Shown here: positions 11,001-18,561 of the stretch, piece by piece
How positions within the stretch are numbered: position 1 is the first letter of the stretch
How the letters are laid out: every line of letters begins with the position of its first letter
Origin: Arthrobacter crystallopoietes BAB-32
GTDB taxonomy: Bacteria; Actinomycetota; Actinomycetes; Actinomycetales; Micrococcaceae
Length of the DNA stretch: 42,469 nucleotides
NCBI RefSeq assembly: GCF_000328305.2
Contig: NZ_ANPE02000074.1
Location: forward strand, 1 to 42,469
Direction: 5' to 3'
Position numbers and translations under genes: made by a program
Notes under the pieces: generated by a model
What the model was told of the DNA's origin: nothing
The model's input: the letters and a program-made list of their open reading frames with translations, nothing else
Database searches by the model: none

Positions 11001-11228
11001 CCCGCCCACCCGGTCCCCGAGCTGGCGGGCCTTGGCCCTGAGCTCGCGCCGGAGGGCGCGCTCGCCGGCGTTCAGGTATGCCGGAGCCTTGTCCTGGGAC
11101 ACCCCCAGACGCACCACTTCGTGACGGGCGGCGGACTCTGCCGTCTCGCGTCCGGCAAGGACCGCGGCTTCGAGCAACCGCCGCTCGGAAGCCGACAGAA
11201 CGCGGCCGGGAGCTGTTTGTGTCGTCAA
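8037..11228 (-). CDS. pglX: BREX adenine-specific DNA methyltransferase PglX
   Basis: 1063 residues, slightly short for PglX, which is usually near 1200. PglX methylates the N6 of an adenine in a non-palindromic site and marks host DNA as self. The SAM-binding motif I, DPCCGSGHFLVAAF, lies near residue 285, and the catalytic motif IV, VVTNPPYLMRTF, near 470, as expected of a gamma-type N6-adenine methyltransferase. The C-terminal half, with target-recognition and helical regions, has no breaks. Translation likely starts at TTG 11228, with GAGGT a few bases upstream, seven bases after the brxC stop. The recognition site cannot be predicted from sequence alone. Confidence 0.95.
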   Translation of the reverse strand: MTTQTAPGRVLSASERRLLEAAVLAGRETAESAARHEVVRLGVSQDKAPAYLNAGERALRRELRAKARQLGDRVGGDSPLPLLMGEVAYEQWHRLLFARFLEVNALLIHPGIGMAVTLEECAELAPELAEPDAWAVAARFASETLPGVFRLTDPCVCISFAPEDSQKLEQIIMGLPEDIFRCEDALGWVYQFWQTKRKKQVNDAGNKVGGADLSPVTQLFTENYMVRFLLENSLGAWWAAGNPGSPLLDGWEYLRRTDDGEPAAGTYESWPAAASDVTVLDPCCGSGHFLVAAFGMLWRMRAEQESLTPAQAQDAVLRDNLFGLELDPRCTQLATFNLVLEAWKQGGYRQLPTPNVACSGIPVRAAGSEWEDLAGDDQALRGSLARLHSQFRNADTLGSLINPVSGPKQGALLGRTGTLESTDWDKVRNALRTAVAEEEDSGTVLGDTVNDVARAAQLLSRQYSLVVTNPPYLMRTFMSADLQSYIDAHHPAAKGDLATAFLERCFDFAGKNGLVVTVSPQNWTLLTTYTRFRKDLLDNRTLHAVARLGHGAFRQITGEVVKVVLTIIQTGRAAAQHRFMGLRAQSSLGPDAKALMLSQGPLVVLEQETQLANPDQRITVSLLDKSALLGAKADGLQGIATADYPRFGRFFWERTLPHPDWAYQQSTVRETAPYGGREHIIWWEKGAGALSEEPGAYVRGKNAWGKRGVAVSQMGKLPVSLYTGELFDNNTAVILPKNDKDLLAIWAFCSSPEFNEAVREIDDVMKVTNSTLVKVPFDVEHWRAVAEATGPLPEPGSDDPTQWLFSGRIAGSAEPLQVAVGRLLGYAWPEQADDGLGDLVDTDGIVCIPAVAGERSAAERLLDVLAAAYGNEWSPGLRDGLLTAAGGQAGKVEGWLRDKFFAHHVKVFQNRPFIWQVWDGRRDGFSALLNYHRLTRATLEKLTYTILGTWISRQREDVSSGVAGAEDRLRAAEGLQNKLKLILEGDAPYDIFVRWKDLKDQPVGWDPDLDDGVRINIRPFVTAGVLRSKVGVKWEKDRGKNADGSDRINDLHLTLQEKHATRS

Positions 11229-11235
11229 GCTAACC

Positions 11236-14200
11236 TCAAATCACAATCGAAGAATGGGCGCCCAGCTCTGCGAGCAGGTACTCCCGCAGCCGCTGCATGT
11301 AGGCATCGACGTCCTCCTGTGTTGCCAGCGTCGCACCGGGGACCGACACCTTCTTCGCCTGCGGAATCAACACCCTGACAGCTTCCGCCCTGGCGTTAGA
11401 GAACCGTCCGGAGAGGGCCGCGGCCCGGTCCTGCCAATTGGCGACGGACGTGGAGTCTAGTTCATCTGCTATCTCATGCGGAGTGCCCACTGCCGGTTCA
11501 GGCTGACGTAGGAGCTGATTGTCGGCCAGTATTTGCTGTGCCGCGGCGGCGTCGAGCGACTTCCAAGTCGGGTCCGCTACCAAGGCGTTCATACCCTGTT
11601 CAAATTCAGCCGCATACCCGGCATACGCCAGTTTCACGGCGTCACGCAACCTATCCGCCAGCTCACCCACGACCGGGCCGACAAGGTCCTGATCATCCAG
11701 CAGCGACCGGTTGTCACGGATGGCCTCTAAGTGGCCGACCGCGGAAGGCACGTCGGCCAATGCTGCGGCATGGCGGGACAATCGTTCGGCTAGCAGCCAT
11801 CTGCCCAGCCGGTCAGCACGCCGACCTTCAAGTTCGTCCAACAGCCCGACGAAGACCGCCACTGCTTCTGTTGACTTTGACAAGGCGGAAATGAGCTCGT
11901 TTCCCTGCAAGCCCGCCAGCCCAGCAACAGGGGCTGGCAGATGTACCGAGGGCAACGGTGCTTCCCCAGATACAGAGGCGGCACGCGACGTCAGCCGTTC
12001 GACCAGAACGGGAGCTTTGGCCGATTCCTCACCCGATACACAGCTGATCCCTGCGAGTTGGAGGGTCTTGCGGGCAGCGATCCGCTCCTGCACCCCCACA
12101 GAAACCGCTTCTCTCAAATAGCTTGCGGCGCCAACGCCGGTGCTCGGGATAGCCGACGCGATTACGTCCTTCCCGCCGACCTGCGCCCGGAGGTCACCTG
12201 AGGCCAGAAGAGCGAGCAGCGCACCATGGATAGGATCCTTCGTCCACCCGTACGGGGCTTTGGAAAACTTGGAAACAATCGACGAACCTACGGTCCACGC
12301 TGAGTTCAAGCTTTCAAGCACGAGCTTCGCAACAGGGTGCATGTTGGTTTCCCCCGTATGCCCCACTGCTTCCAGCGGCGCAGTGTTGCCGCTGCGCGCA
12401 CGTTCGACGACCTTAGCCCAGGCCGGGTTATCTGCAAGTGCAAACTGCGGAAACATCCGGTCAGCGGAACGCAACGCTGCGGCTTCGACGCGGGCCTTCA
12501 ACGTGGTTCCCTCAGCCACGAACCCGCCAGCTTGGACCACACTGGCCGCGCCGACGACTTCGTCCACCAGCGCATTCAGCCTGTCCTTGGCCGAGTCCCG
12601 CACGGACTCGATCGAACGCCTAGCGAGGCGCCCTTCGTCCGTGCTCGGTTGCGGACGCACTTCCACGGCCTCCTTTGCCGCGTGATAGGTGGAAAGCGCG
12701 TCCCGAAAATCCTCCGGACTAATCTGGGGCAGGTAGACTCCGACTACAGGCGATTCGGTGCCTAGGCCTTTCAGTTCATCGTGGAACTGCTTCTCAGTCA
12801 TGGCCCAGCCAGTGACCACGCCTACGGGAATTGCGTCGTCACCCGCTTCAGGCAATTCACCGCGTGAAACAGCAAGCTGTCTCGGGGCCTTGGTTTGCCC
12901 CTGCATTACTCGCACGGGAACGACGGCAGAAATGGCCTCGGTCAATGCGTCCTCGCGCAGCATGGAGACTCGGCCGGAGTCACCGATCAGCGCCGCCTTC
13001 CGTGCTCGGTAGTCCTGGTCCCATTCCTGACCCTCCGGAGTCTGGATCCGGTACTCCCCGCTGATTTCCTGCAGTTTGCCTTCCTCCACCAAGATCGCCA
13101 AGATCCGGGGGACGTCCTTGCGGAGCCAGGTCCCAGACGAGGAGAGGCCCTCAACCAGCAGGTCGGCGATATGGTCGGCAGTGGGGCGTACGCCGGTGTC
13201 CTGTAACCCAGTAGCCGGCAGCAGACCGATCAGGAACACCGTTGCCAAGACACGGGCCCTAAGCGGACCGTCGTCGGAATTCAGACGTTCGTCCTCAATA
13301 AGGTTTTGGGTATCCCGAAGCAGGACCCCGCTGGACTGCATCGACCCGGAGTTAGCCTCGTAAATGTAGTCGGCACCCACGACGGTTCCCAACGGCTGGT
13401 CGGCAACGTGCTGGTTGGCCTCGTTGATTACGCGAAGCTGGGAGCGCAACTGCCCGCCCTTGCCCGATGTGTCCGCGTTCCGCAGGACTTCCGCCCAGAA
13501 CTGACGCCGCGACGGCAGCAGGGGATAGTCCAGGACCAGCGAAGCATTGTCAGACTCGCGGTGCTGGATCTTTGCCCCTGCAAGCTCCCGGCTGATTTCC
13601 CCGCTGACCTCGTCCAAGGCTGCCTTGATTTCACTTGTGCGAGCCGGATCCTTCTTTAGAACGACCTGCCGCACGACGGTGTCGACGTCCTGGGTCTTGA
13701 GCTCAATCTGCACGTTGAACCTGTCGACGATCTTCTGCAGAATCTGATTGCCGGTCATCGCCGACTGCCCAGTAGCAACAACCAGCAGCTTCGAGTCAAA
13801 ACGGGAGGAACAGGCTTCGACCAAATGCTGGACCCGCAGCGCCTTCCCGGCATCATCATTGATGTATTGCTGGAGTTCATCAAGAACAACCAGAGTTAGG
13901 GGAATGGCGTCCTTCTGCCCGGAAACGGTTTCAAGCACTTCGTGGACCTGGTCCACGAGTTCATCGACGGCAAGGGCCGCCTTGTCCGGAAAACTCTCCC
14001 GCAGCTGCTTCAGAAGCTCGGTTGCATCGGACGCCTGCCCCGGGTTATGCGCCAGGATCGCTCCGGCCAATGGACGCGAAACATACAAATTCCTCAGTTC
14101 AGACTCAATATCCCGGCCGTGGCTCGCCAAGGTTTCGGCGACGGCTTCGTAAAGCCCCTCCGACTTCAGCCACAGGGCACATCTGGCAGGACCAATCTTC

Positions 14201-14691
14201 GTCGGCAATCCCGCAGCCTGATAAAGGATAGCCAAAAAACTCAGTTCGATTTCCTCCGCCGCCCCGGCGCCCAACGTCCCGGCCGCAGACCACAGCGGGA
14301 CCCCGGACCGTTTTGCCGCTGTCGTCAGTTCCGTCAGGTGGTTCGCGATCTGCGGCGAGACATGGGCCAGACCACGTGGACTGGCGCCGTCGGGCAACTC
14401 CTGGTTCGTCCACAGGTATTCAAGAACTCGAACCAAGTGCGATTTGCCGCTTCCAAAGAAGCCGCTGACCCACACGGCCGGCTGTTCAGCACGGTCCAGA
14501 TGCTCCAGGTAGCCGCCCAGGATCCGATCCAGTCCTCGTTCATATTCGCCTTCACAAACGAAGCTGGTCAGCTCATATCGCAGGACACCCCACTCTGCCT
14601 CCGATTTCGGCGGCAGCAGCTTGGAGACTCCTGTGTTCGGAATGTCGCTAGTCCTTGGATCCTTGGCAAATACCTCATAGTTAACGGTCAC
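11236..14691 (-). CDS. brxC: BREX ATPase BrxC
   Basis: BrxC is a large P-loop ATPase of the BREX core complex. I place the start at GTG 14691, whose last two bases begin the TGA of brxB (GTGA overlap) and which has a G-rich Shine-Dalgarno (GGGGGAAGGGAAG). The product begins VTVNYEVFAKDP and has 1151 residues, typical for BrxC. An upstream ATG at 14736 is in frame but would overlap brxB by 49 bases. Walker A is GFFGSGKSHL near residue 80, and Walker B is LVVLDELQQYI near 275, followed by LLVVATGQSAMTGN, a sensor-like segment. The remainder is mostly helical. No frame disruption is seen. Confidence 0.94.
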   Translation of the reverse strand: MTVNYEVFAKDPRTSDIPNTGVSKLLPPKSEAEWGVLRYELTSFVCEGEYERGLDRILGGYLEHLDRAEQPAVWVSGFFGSGKSHLVRVLEYLWTNQELPDGASPRGLAHVSPQIANHLTELTTAAKRSGVPLWSAAGTLGAGAAEEIELSFLAILYQAAGLPTKIGPARCALWLKSEGLYEAVAETLASHGRDIESELRNLYVSRPLAGAILAHNPGQASDATELLKQLRESFPDKAALAVDELVDQVHEVLETVSGQKDAIPLTLVVLDELQQYINDDAGKALRVQHLVEACSSRFDSKLLVVATGQSAMTGNQILQKIVDRFNVQIELKTQDVDTVVRQVVLKKDPARTSEIKAALDEVSGEISRELAGAKIQHRESDNASLVLDYPLLPSRRQFWAEVLRNADTSGKGGQLRSQLRVINEANQHVADQPLGTVVGADYIYEANSGSMQSSGVLLRDTQNLIEDERLNSDDGPLRARVLATVFLIGLLPATGLQDTGVRPTADHIADLLVEGLSSSGTWLRKDVPRILAILVEEGKLQEISGEYRIQTPEGQEWDQDYRARKAALIGDSGRVSMLREDALTEAISAVVPVRVMQGQTKAPRQLAVSRGELPEAGDDAIPVGVVTGWAMTEKQFHDELKGLGTESPVVGVYLPQISPEDFRDALSTYHAAKEAVEVRPQPSTDEGRLARRSIESVRDSAKDRLNALVDEVVGAASVVQAGGFVAEGTTLKARVEAAALRSADRMFPQFALADNPAWAKVVERARSGNTAPLEAVGHTGETNMHPVAKLVLESLNSAWTVGSSIVSKFSKAPYGWTKDPIHGALLALLASGDLRAQVGGKDVIASAIPSTGVGAASYLREAVSVGVQERIAARKTLQLAGISCVSGEESAKAPVLVERLTSRAASVSGEAPLPSVHLPAPVAGLAGLQGNELISALSKSTEAVAVFVGLLDELEGRRADRLGRWLLAERLSRHAAALADVPSAVGHLEAIRDNRSLLDDQDLVGPVVGELADRLRDAVKLAYAGYAAEFEQGMNALVADPTWKSLDAAAAQQILADNQLLRQPEPAVGTPHEIADELDSTSVANWQDRAAALSGRFSNARAEAVRVLIPQAKKVSVPGATLATQEDVDAYMQRLREYLLAELGAHSSIVI

Positions 14692-15245
14692 AGTGCTTCC
14701 CTTCCCCCAGTAATTGGAATAGCCCGGTAATTCCACCCGTCCCTGGCATCTAGCAGACGATAGTTCGAGCCGGAATGGTGGCCCGGAAAGAAAACGACCA
14801 GACGTCCCCGTACAGCCGATTCCGCCGACTCTATAACCCTGCTCGCGCGGGTAAACGGGAACAACGCGCCCGCCCCCAGGACGGCGACCACGGTGTCGTC
14901 ATCGACGCCCTCGCTCGTCAGGGCAGCGGTCAGCCTAGCCGTGACAAACTCATCAAAATCCTCAAGGGCCGAGCCAGACAGCAACTCCGGCTCGGCAAAG
15001 AACGCATCTGCGTACTCATGCTCGGCCATCCACTCCCCGAAGACATCCGCTAGGTCCAGGTCTACCCAGGCGTGGCCACTCTTGATCGCGCGGTGCTGGA
15101 ACTCGCCCAGCTGCGCGCGGAGACGGCGTTCAATCTCCGGCTCGTAAACTACAAGCCACACCCGTTCCGCGGGGGAAATATTCCGCTTCCACGGCAGACG
15201 CACCTGACGCTCGAAAGCATCGGCGATATCCATAATGACGCTCAT
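14688..15245 (-). CDS. brxB: BREX protein BrxB (DUF1788)
   Basis: 185 residues, the usual length of BrxB, a small core BREX protein without known enzymatic activity. The diagnostic block is AVLGAGALFPFTRASRVIES, then RLVVFFPGHHSGSNYRLLD and a C-terminal NYRAIPI, matching the DUF1788 pattern of GALFPF...R.S followed by FYPG and a YRA ending. The start ATG overlaps the brxA stop (ATGA) and the stop overlaps the proposed brxC start (GTGA), so brxA, brxB and brxC are probably translationally coupled. Confidence 0.92.
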   Translation of the reverse strand: MSVIMDIADAFERQVRLPWKRNISPAERVWLVVYEPEIERRLRAQLGEFQHRAIKSGHAWVDLDLADVFGEWMAEHEYADAFFAEPELLSGSALEDFDEFVTARLTAALTSEGVDDDTVVAVLGAGALFPFTRASRVIESAESAVRGRLVVFFPGHHSGSNYRLLDARDGWNYRAIPITGGREAL

Positions 15246-16000
15246 CGGTCCCGCCCCTCATCGCCCCGCATAAGATGCGAAAATTCAAGCTCGTCAACCC
15301 CGCCTGCCGATCGTAGCTCCAAGTAGCCCAGCCGAGACGCATCCTCCGCCATAAACCGCACATGCTCCACACTAGTGTCCAGAAGTGCCGTCCATGGCGT
15401 ATTCAACAGCAGAGTGCCGCGCACCCCGGACAAGTGTCCAAGAAAGAGTGCGTACGCGGTCGCCGCCGGACGAATCTGAGCCCTTGTGCGCACCTTCCCC
15501 GACTTCCCGGAGAGGTGCCCAATTTGTTGCCATGACGATGCAGTGTTCCGGCCAACCTTGGCCAGCGTTGCAGGGCTCAAAACCTGCGGAAATACCATGC
15601 CCACCGCGTGAGCGAGATCCCCAGGTGTAACTAGTTCACCCGAGTTGCAGTCACGGACGGCGGAAAAAGAAGCTCTTAGGAACTCGTCGCGGGAGAAAGC
15701 GAGCAGCCCTGCCAACAGAGGCCGCGACTGACTGTCTTCGCCCCACAAGTCACGCATGGCACGAAACGGCAGGCAACCAACGTCAAGGGAATAGACCTCT
15801 CGGAGATGCCGGTAAACCCGGCGACGGCCCGACTCTGTCGCCCTCCCCAGCACATTGTCTTCAATGACGAGCTCAGCATAGTCGTCGACAGATGCCCTGA
15901 CCGGCGCAACATTCAACAGTTCAGTCAAGTAGGAAAGACCAATGGTGTGACTCGCCGTCGTCCTGAGGTGCCGCCACACTGCATCACTGCAGTCGCCCAT
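15242..16000 (-). CDS. brxA: BREX protein BrxA (DUF1819)
   Basis: 252 residues from ATG 16000 (MGDCSDAVW). A longer form from TTG 16051 adds 17 residues. AGGAAGG lies upstream of the ATG, at a somewhat long spacing of 12 bases. The DUF1819 signature is clear: NVLGRATESGRRRVYRHL in the first third, RPLLAGLLAFSRDEFLRASF in the middle, then SSWQQIGHLSGKSGKVRTRA and YALFLGHLSGVRGTLLL towards the end. Characterised BrxA proteins bind DNA. At the head of the operon, its presence together with BrxB and BrxL assigns this BREX locus to type 1. No WYL-domain BrxR-type regulator gene lies upstream; an IS remnant occupies that position. Confidence 0.9.
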   Translation of the reverse strand: MGDCSDAVWRHLRTTASHTIGLSYLTELLNVAPVRASVDDYAELVIEDNVLGRATESGRRRVYRHLREVYSLDVGCLPFRAMRDLWGEDSQSRPLLAGLLAFSRDEFLRASFSAVRDCNSGELVTPGDLAHAVGMVFPQVLSPATLAKVGRNTASSWQQIGHLSGKSGKVRTRAQIRPAATAYALFLGHLSGVRGTLLLNTPWTALLDTSVEHVRFMAEDASRLGYLELRSAGGVDELEFSHLMRGDEGRDR

Positions 16001-16059
16001 TACCCATTTGCGCCTTCCTACAATCGCTCCGCATGCGCGCGGTGAATTCAAAATCCAAT

Positions 16060-16077
16060 GATATCGAGAAGGATATC
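16060..16077. promoter_or_regulatory. Paired GATATC motifs upstream of brxA
   Basis: GATATC occurs twice with a six-base spacer (GAGAAG), about 60-77 bases upstream of the proposed brxA ATG. Each copy is itself palindromic, so the site has dyad character and could be bound by a dimeric regulator. A TAGAAT that could serve as a -10 element sits further upstream on the minus strand at 16118-16113, but I see no convincing -35. Function is inference only. Confidence 0.25.
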
Positions 16078-16554
16078 GGCTATCTGCCGACGATCACCCC
16101 CAACATCTAGTCATTCTAGAGCGTGCTTCCGACACTTTTGGCCCCGACCCATGTCCGGGGCCAGCCACGGAGGTTCGTAGGACTAAGTTGCATGGTCGGT
16201 CAACCTGCTTCCTGGCCCTTCCGTGAATGTCCGCCGACACACAGAGCCCGTGATCCGTTTCGGAACCGAATTCCGCGTCACTCAACATGCCACCGCGCTT
16301 ACCCGTTCGCCACCCTGGATGCTTACTGCGGCTGCTCCTTTAAATTGGCTTGTCCGGGCGAAGCTAGTCACCGCCAAGGAATGAATCAATAACTGCAGCT
16401 TCTACCCACTCGATCCATCATTGCGCTGAATTGGCACCACCGCTCGTTGCGAGTTCTTCATCGTCCATACTGTTGATGAGGTTGATGAGCTAGTCGCGAA
16501 GGGAAAACTCTAGCGGCGTCAGTGCCTGCTTGTACTCAGCGGCGAGGAAATAGG
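16078..16554. other. Gene-poor stretch between brxA and the IS256 remnant
   Basis: Short open frames exist on both strands (for example 16123-16392 plus and 16094-16288 minus), but none resembles a known family or has a persuasive start. On the minus strand a short segment reading YFLAAEYKQALTPLEFSLRD before a stop near 16494 could be the tail of a lost gene or IS debris. The BREX promoter probably lies at the brxA-proximal end. Confidence 0.5.
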
Positions 16555-16559
16555 AATGG

Positions 16560-16830
16560 CTGTCCGGAGATCTCGGTTCTTGATCTCCGTCAGCACCTCA
16601 AGCCAGAACTTCGCGCCCGCGGCGCCGTCACCGGCCCACAGCCCGAGGATGTCGCGTTCCCCCGCAGTGGTGGTGACCCGATCGCCACGTAGACCGGCCG
16701 GTTTGTGACCTGCCCGGCCCGGACCTTGACGTGGATCGCGTCGATAAACACCACCGGGTAAACGCGGTCAAGAGGCCGGTTCTGCCACTCTGTCATCTCG
16801 CCGATGACCTCCAACAGTCGGCTCATCGTG
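16560..16830 (-). mobile_element. IS256-family transposase remnant
   Basis: The minus strand encodes EVIGEMTEWQNRPLDRVYPV, then VVFIDAIHVKVRAGQV and RPVYVAIG, the strongly conserved centre of IS256/Mutator-family transposases around the second catalytic aspartate (VVFIDAI). One missing base near 16680, in a GGG run, shifts the frame. The repaired continuation reads TTTAGERDILGLWAG, then GAKFWLEVLTEIKNRDL, before the similarity stops. Only about 90 of roughly 400 residues remain, without either end of the element, and no terminal inverted repeats are seen. The fragment abuts the 3' end of the NrtR-like gene and separates BREX from the ADP-ribose cassette. Confidence 0.85.
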
Positions 16831-17503
16831 GCCGACGGAACAACCTCGAAGGGCGGCCGCGGGCCCCGTCCGTCATTTCGCCGGTCGGAACGAGTTGGGG
16901 TTCCATGAGTCGGCGGAACGTGTCGCGCTGTAGTTCTTCGCCCATGACGGCTTGGTGCACCATGCGCAGGTCGCGGAGGGTGAAGGCTCCTGTGAGCAGG
17001 CCACCGGGATCCGGCTCTGACCTATAGGCGGCGCGGGCGCGTTCCATGGCCTTGGCGATGATAGCGGGATGGTCGTAGGGCAGGTCGGGGACACGGGCGG
17101 CCACGGGCAGGAGTTTGACGCCGTCGGTGGCGAGGGCCTGCTCGAGTTCCTCAAGTGGCACGACATCCACGTGGGCGACGGACAGGACCCAGCCGCGGGG
17201 ATCGCGCCGGGGTTCATCAAAGACGTGCAGTTGCTTAGGCTGGCGCCCGGAGACGTGAGCTTTTTCGCGAAGCGAGCGGAGCACGGCGTCGGCCAGCCGC
17301 TCCCCCTCGTGCAGGAATGTCCCGGGGAGCGCCCAATCGTAGCCAGGCGCCTTGTAATGGGCGACGACCAAGATGCACAGCTCGTCTCCGGAAACTGTCA
17401 GTACCGCGGTGTCTACTGCTACCGAAGGGCGAGGGTAGTCGCTCAGGCGCTTGCCGGCGTCGTTAGTGATTGCCACAATTTCAATTAACTCATAGTTGCG
17501 CAA
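16823..17503 (-). CDS. NrtR-like Nudix/winged-helix transcriptional regulator
   Basis: 226 residues. The N-terminal ~140 residues form a Nudix fold (YPRPSVAVDTAVLTV, then WALPGTFLHEGERLADAVL). In the Nudix box, the position normally glycine is Thr, and two metal-binding glutamates appear as Ser and Lys (LRSLREKAHV), so hydrolysis is unlikely and ligand sensing more likely. The C-terminal ~60 residues (FTLRDLRMVHQAVMGE, then FRRLMEPQLVPTGE and GRPSRLFR) match the winged-helix of NrtR, the ADP-ribose-responsive repressor of NAD metabolism. It is divergent from the ARPP-1-like and ARG genes, which it probably controls. The start is a TTG at 17503, or GTG 17476. The last few residues run into the IS256 remnant, so the extreme C-terminus may not be original, although the family normally ends near this point. 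Confidence 0.85.
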   Translation of the reverse strand: MRNYELIEIVAITNDAGKRLSDYPRPSVAVDTAVLTVSGDELCILVVAHYKAPGYDWALPGTFLHEGERLADAVLRSLREKAHVSGRQPKQLHVFDEPRRDPRGWVLSVAHVDVVPLEELEQALATDGVKLLPVAARVPDLPYDHPAIIAKAMERARAAYRSEPDPGGLLTGAFTLRDLRMVHQAVMGEELQRDTFRRLMEPQLVPTGEMTDGARGRPSRLFRRPR

Positions 17504-17525
17504 AGCCGCAAACTGCCCTACTCTC

Positions 17526-17548
17526 TATTTTGAGCAAAGACGCTCTAA
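17526..17548. promoter_or_regulatory. Candidate operator between the NrtR-like gene and the ARPP-1-like gene
   Basis: The 108-base divergent spacer contains GAGC-N6-GCTC (arms at 17530-17533 and 17540-17543) flanked by T-rich and A-rich arms (TTTTGAGC and GCTCTAAA), an imperfect dyad of about 20 bases. NrtR proteins bind palindromes of about this size in such spacers. The assignment is by position and symmetry only. Confidence 0.35.
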
Positions 17549-17611
17549 AGATTCGCCGCAGGGAATGAACCTCGAAGCTGAGGTGCAAGCCGGCGGCAGA
17601 TTGGGGGAATC

Positions 17612-18499
17612 ATGAAGATCAGCACTCTGCACATCGGGGCCGGCACGCAGCTCGGCCCGCTCACGCTCTTCCCGCTCTGGACTGAGGGCCGTGGCGCTGT
17701 CGGCCTCACGACGGGAGCGGCCGCCAACCTCCAGGTGACGGAGCTGGCCTCCGGCCCGCAGGTTTCCAAGCTGACCGTCACGAACCGCGACACCAAGCCG
17801 GTGCTGCTGCTCGAGGGCGAGCTGCTGGAGGGCGGCCACCAGCACCGGGTCTGCGCACGGGACGCGATCCTGGCGCCAGGCGAAACCCGCGACATCGACA
17901 CGTACTGCGTGGAGCAGGGCCGCTGGGGCGGAGCCTCAGTCCACGGCCGGTCCGCCCGGCGGGCGCCGCTGAATGTCCGGGCGGAGCTGAACCGTGCCGC
18001 CCGCGGACAGCAAACGCAGGGCCGGGTCTGGCAGCGGGTGGCTCGCTACCAGGGCCTGCACACGATCTCCGGTTCCGGCTCGCTGGTTGAGCATCTGGAT
18101 GCCGGCACGCGCCACGCAGGTCTCGACCTGGCCAAGCTGCCGCGCCCGATCGAAGGCCAGCGCGGCGTCGTCGTTGGTTTTGGCGGCAAGGCCCTGATGC
18201 TGGAGCTCTTCGGCAGCCACAAGCTGTTTGTGCAGCACTACCGGTCGCTGGTGGAAGCGGCGTGGCTGGACATCCAGCTCTTCGCCGGCAATGTACCCAG
18301 CATCAAGACACCGGCACAGTCCGCCCGCGACCTCGCGGTCCGGCTGGCCGAGCTCGGCACCCGGCTGGACGGCACGGCCATCACCACAGGCGACGGCCGT
18401 GTGACCGCGAGCGGCATCGCCTGGGCGCCGCCGAAGCGGATGCCGGCGCTGGCGCACCTGAGCAGCTGGGACACGCACCATCCCATGATGGCGATCTGA
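17612..18499 (+). CDS. ARPP-1-like protein (ARG- and phosphatase-associated domain)
   Basis: 295 residues from ATG 17612 with GGGGGAA upstream. The sequence matches the ARPP-1 domain, named for its gene association with ADP-ribosylglycohydrolases and rhodanese-phosphatase-like proteins. Recognisable blocks are LTVTNRDTKPVLLLEGELLE, GGHQHRVCARDAILAPGE, and a C-terminal segment with VVGFGGKALMLELFGSHKLF. No signal peptide or membrane segment is seen, so it is probably cytoplasmic. The biochemical activity of the family is not established, as far as I know. The downstream neighbour is the ARG-phosphatase fusion, 62 bases away, and the divergent gene is NrtR-like, a combination predicted by comparative genomics to act in NAD/ADP-ribose metabolism. 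Confidence 0.8.
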   Translation: MKISTLHIGAGTQLGPLTLFPLWTEGRGAVGLTTGAAANLQVTELASGPQVSKLTVTNRDTKPVLLLEGELLEGGHQHRVCARDAILAPGETRDIDTYCVEQGRWGGASVHGRSARRAPLNVRAELNRAARGQQTQGRVWQRVARYQGLHTISGSGSLVEHLDAGTRHAGLDLAKLPRPIEGQRGVVVGFGGKALMLELFGSHKLFVQHYRSLVEAAWLDIQLFAGNVPSIKTPAQSARDLAVRLAELGTRLDGTAITTGDGRVTASGIAWAPPKRMPALAHLSSWDTHHPMMAI

Positions 18500-18561
18500 C
18501 CGCCGCCGCTCCACCTCATCCGCAATACTTCACTCATCACTTCGCGCCCCTTGGAGGCCTT

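Noticed and set aside
8037-16000. BREX type 2 (Pgl) locus
   Set aside because: No PglW kinase, PglY, BrxD or BrxHI gene is present, while BrxA, BrxB, BrxC and BrxL are. This matches type 1.
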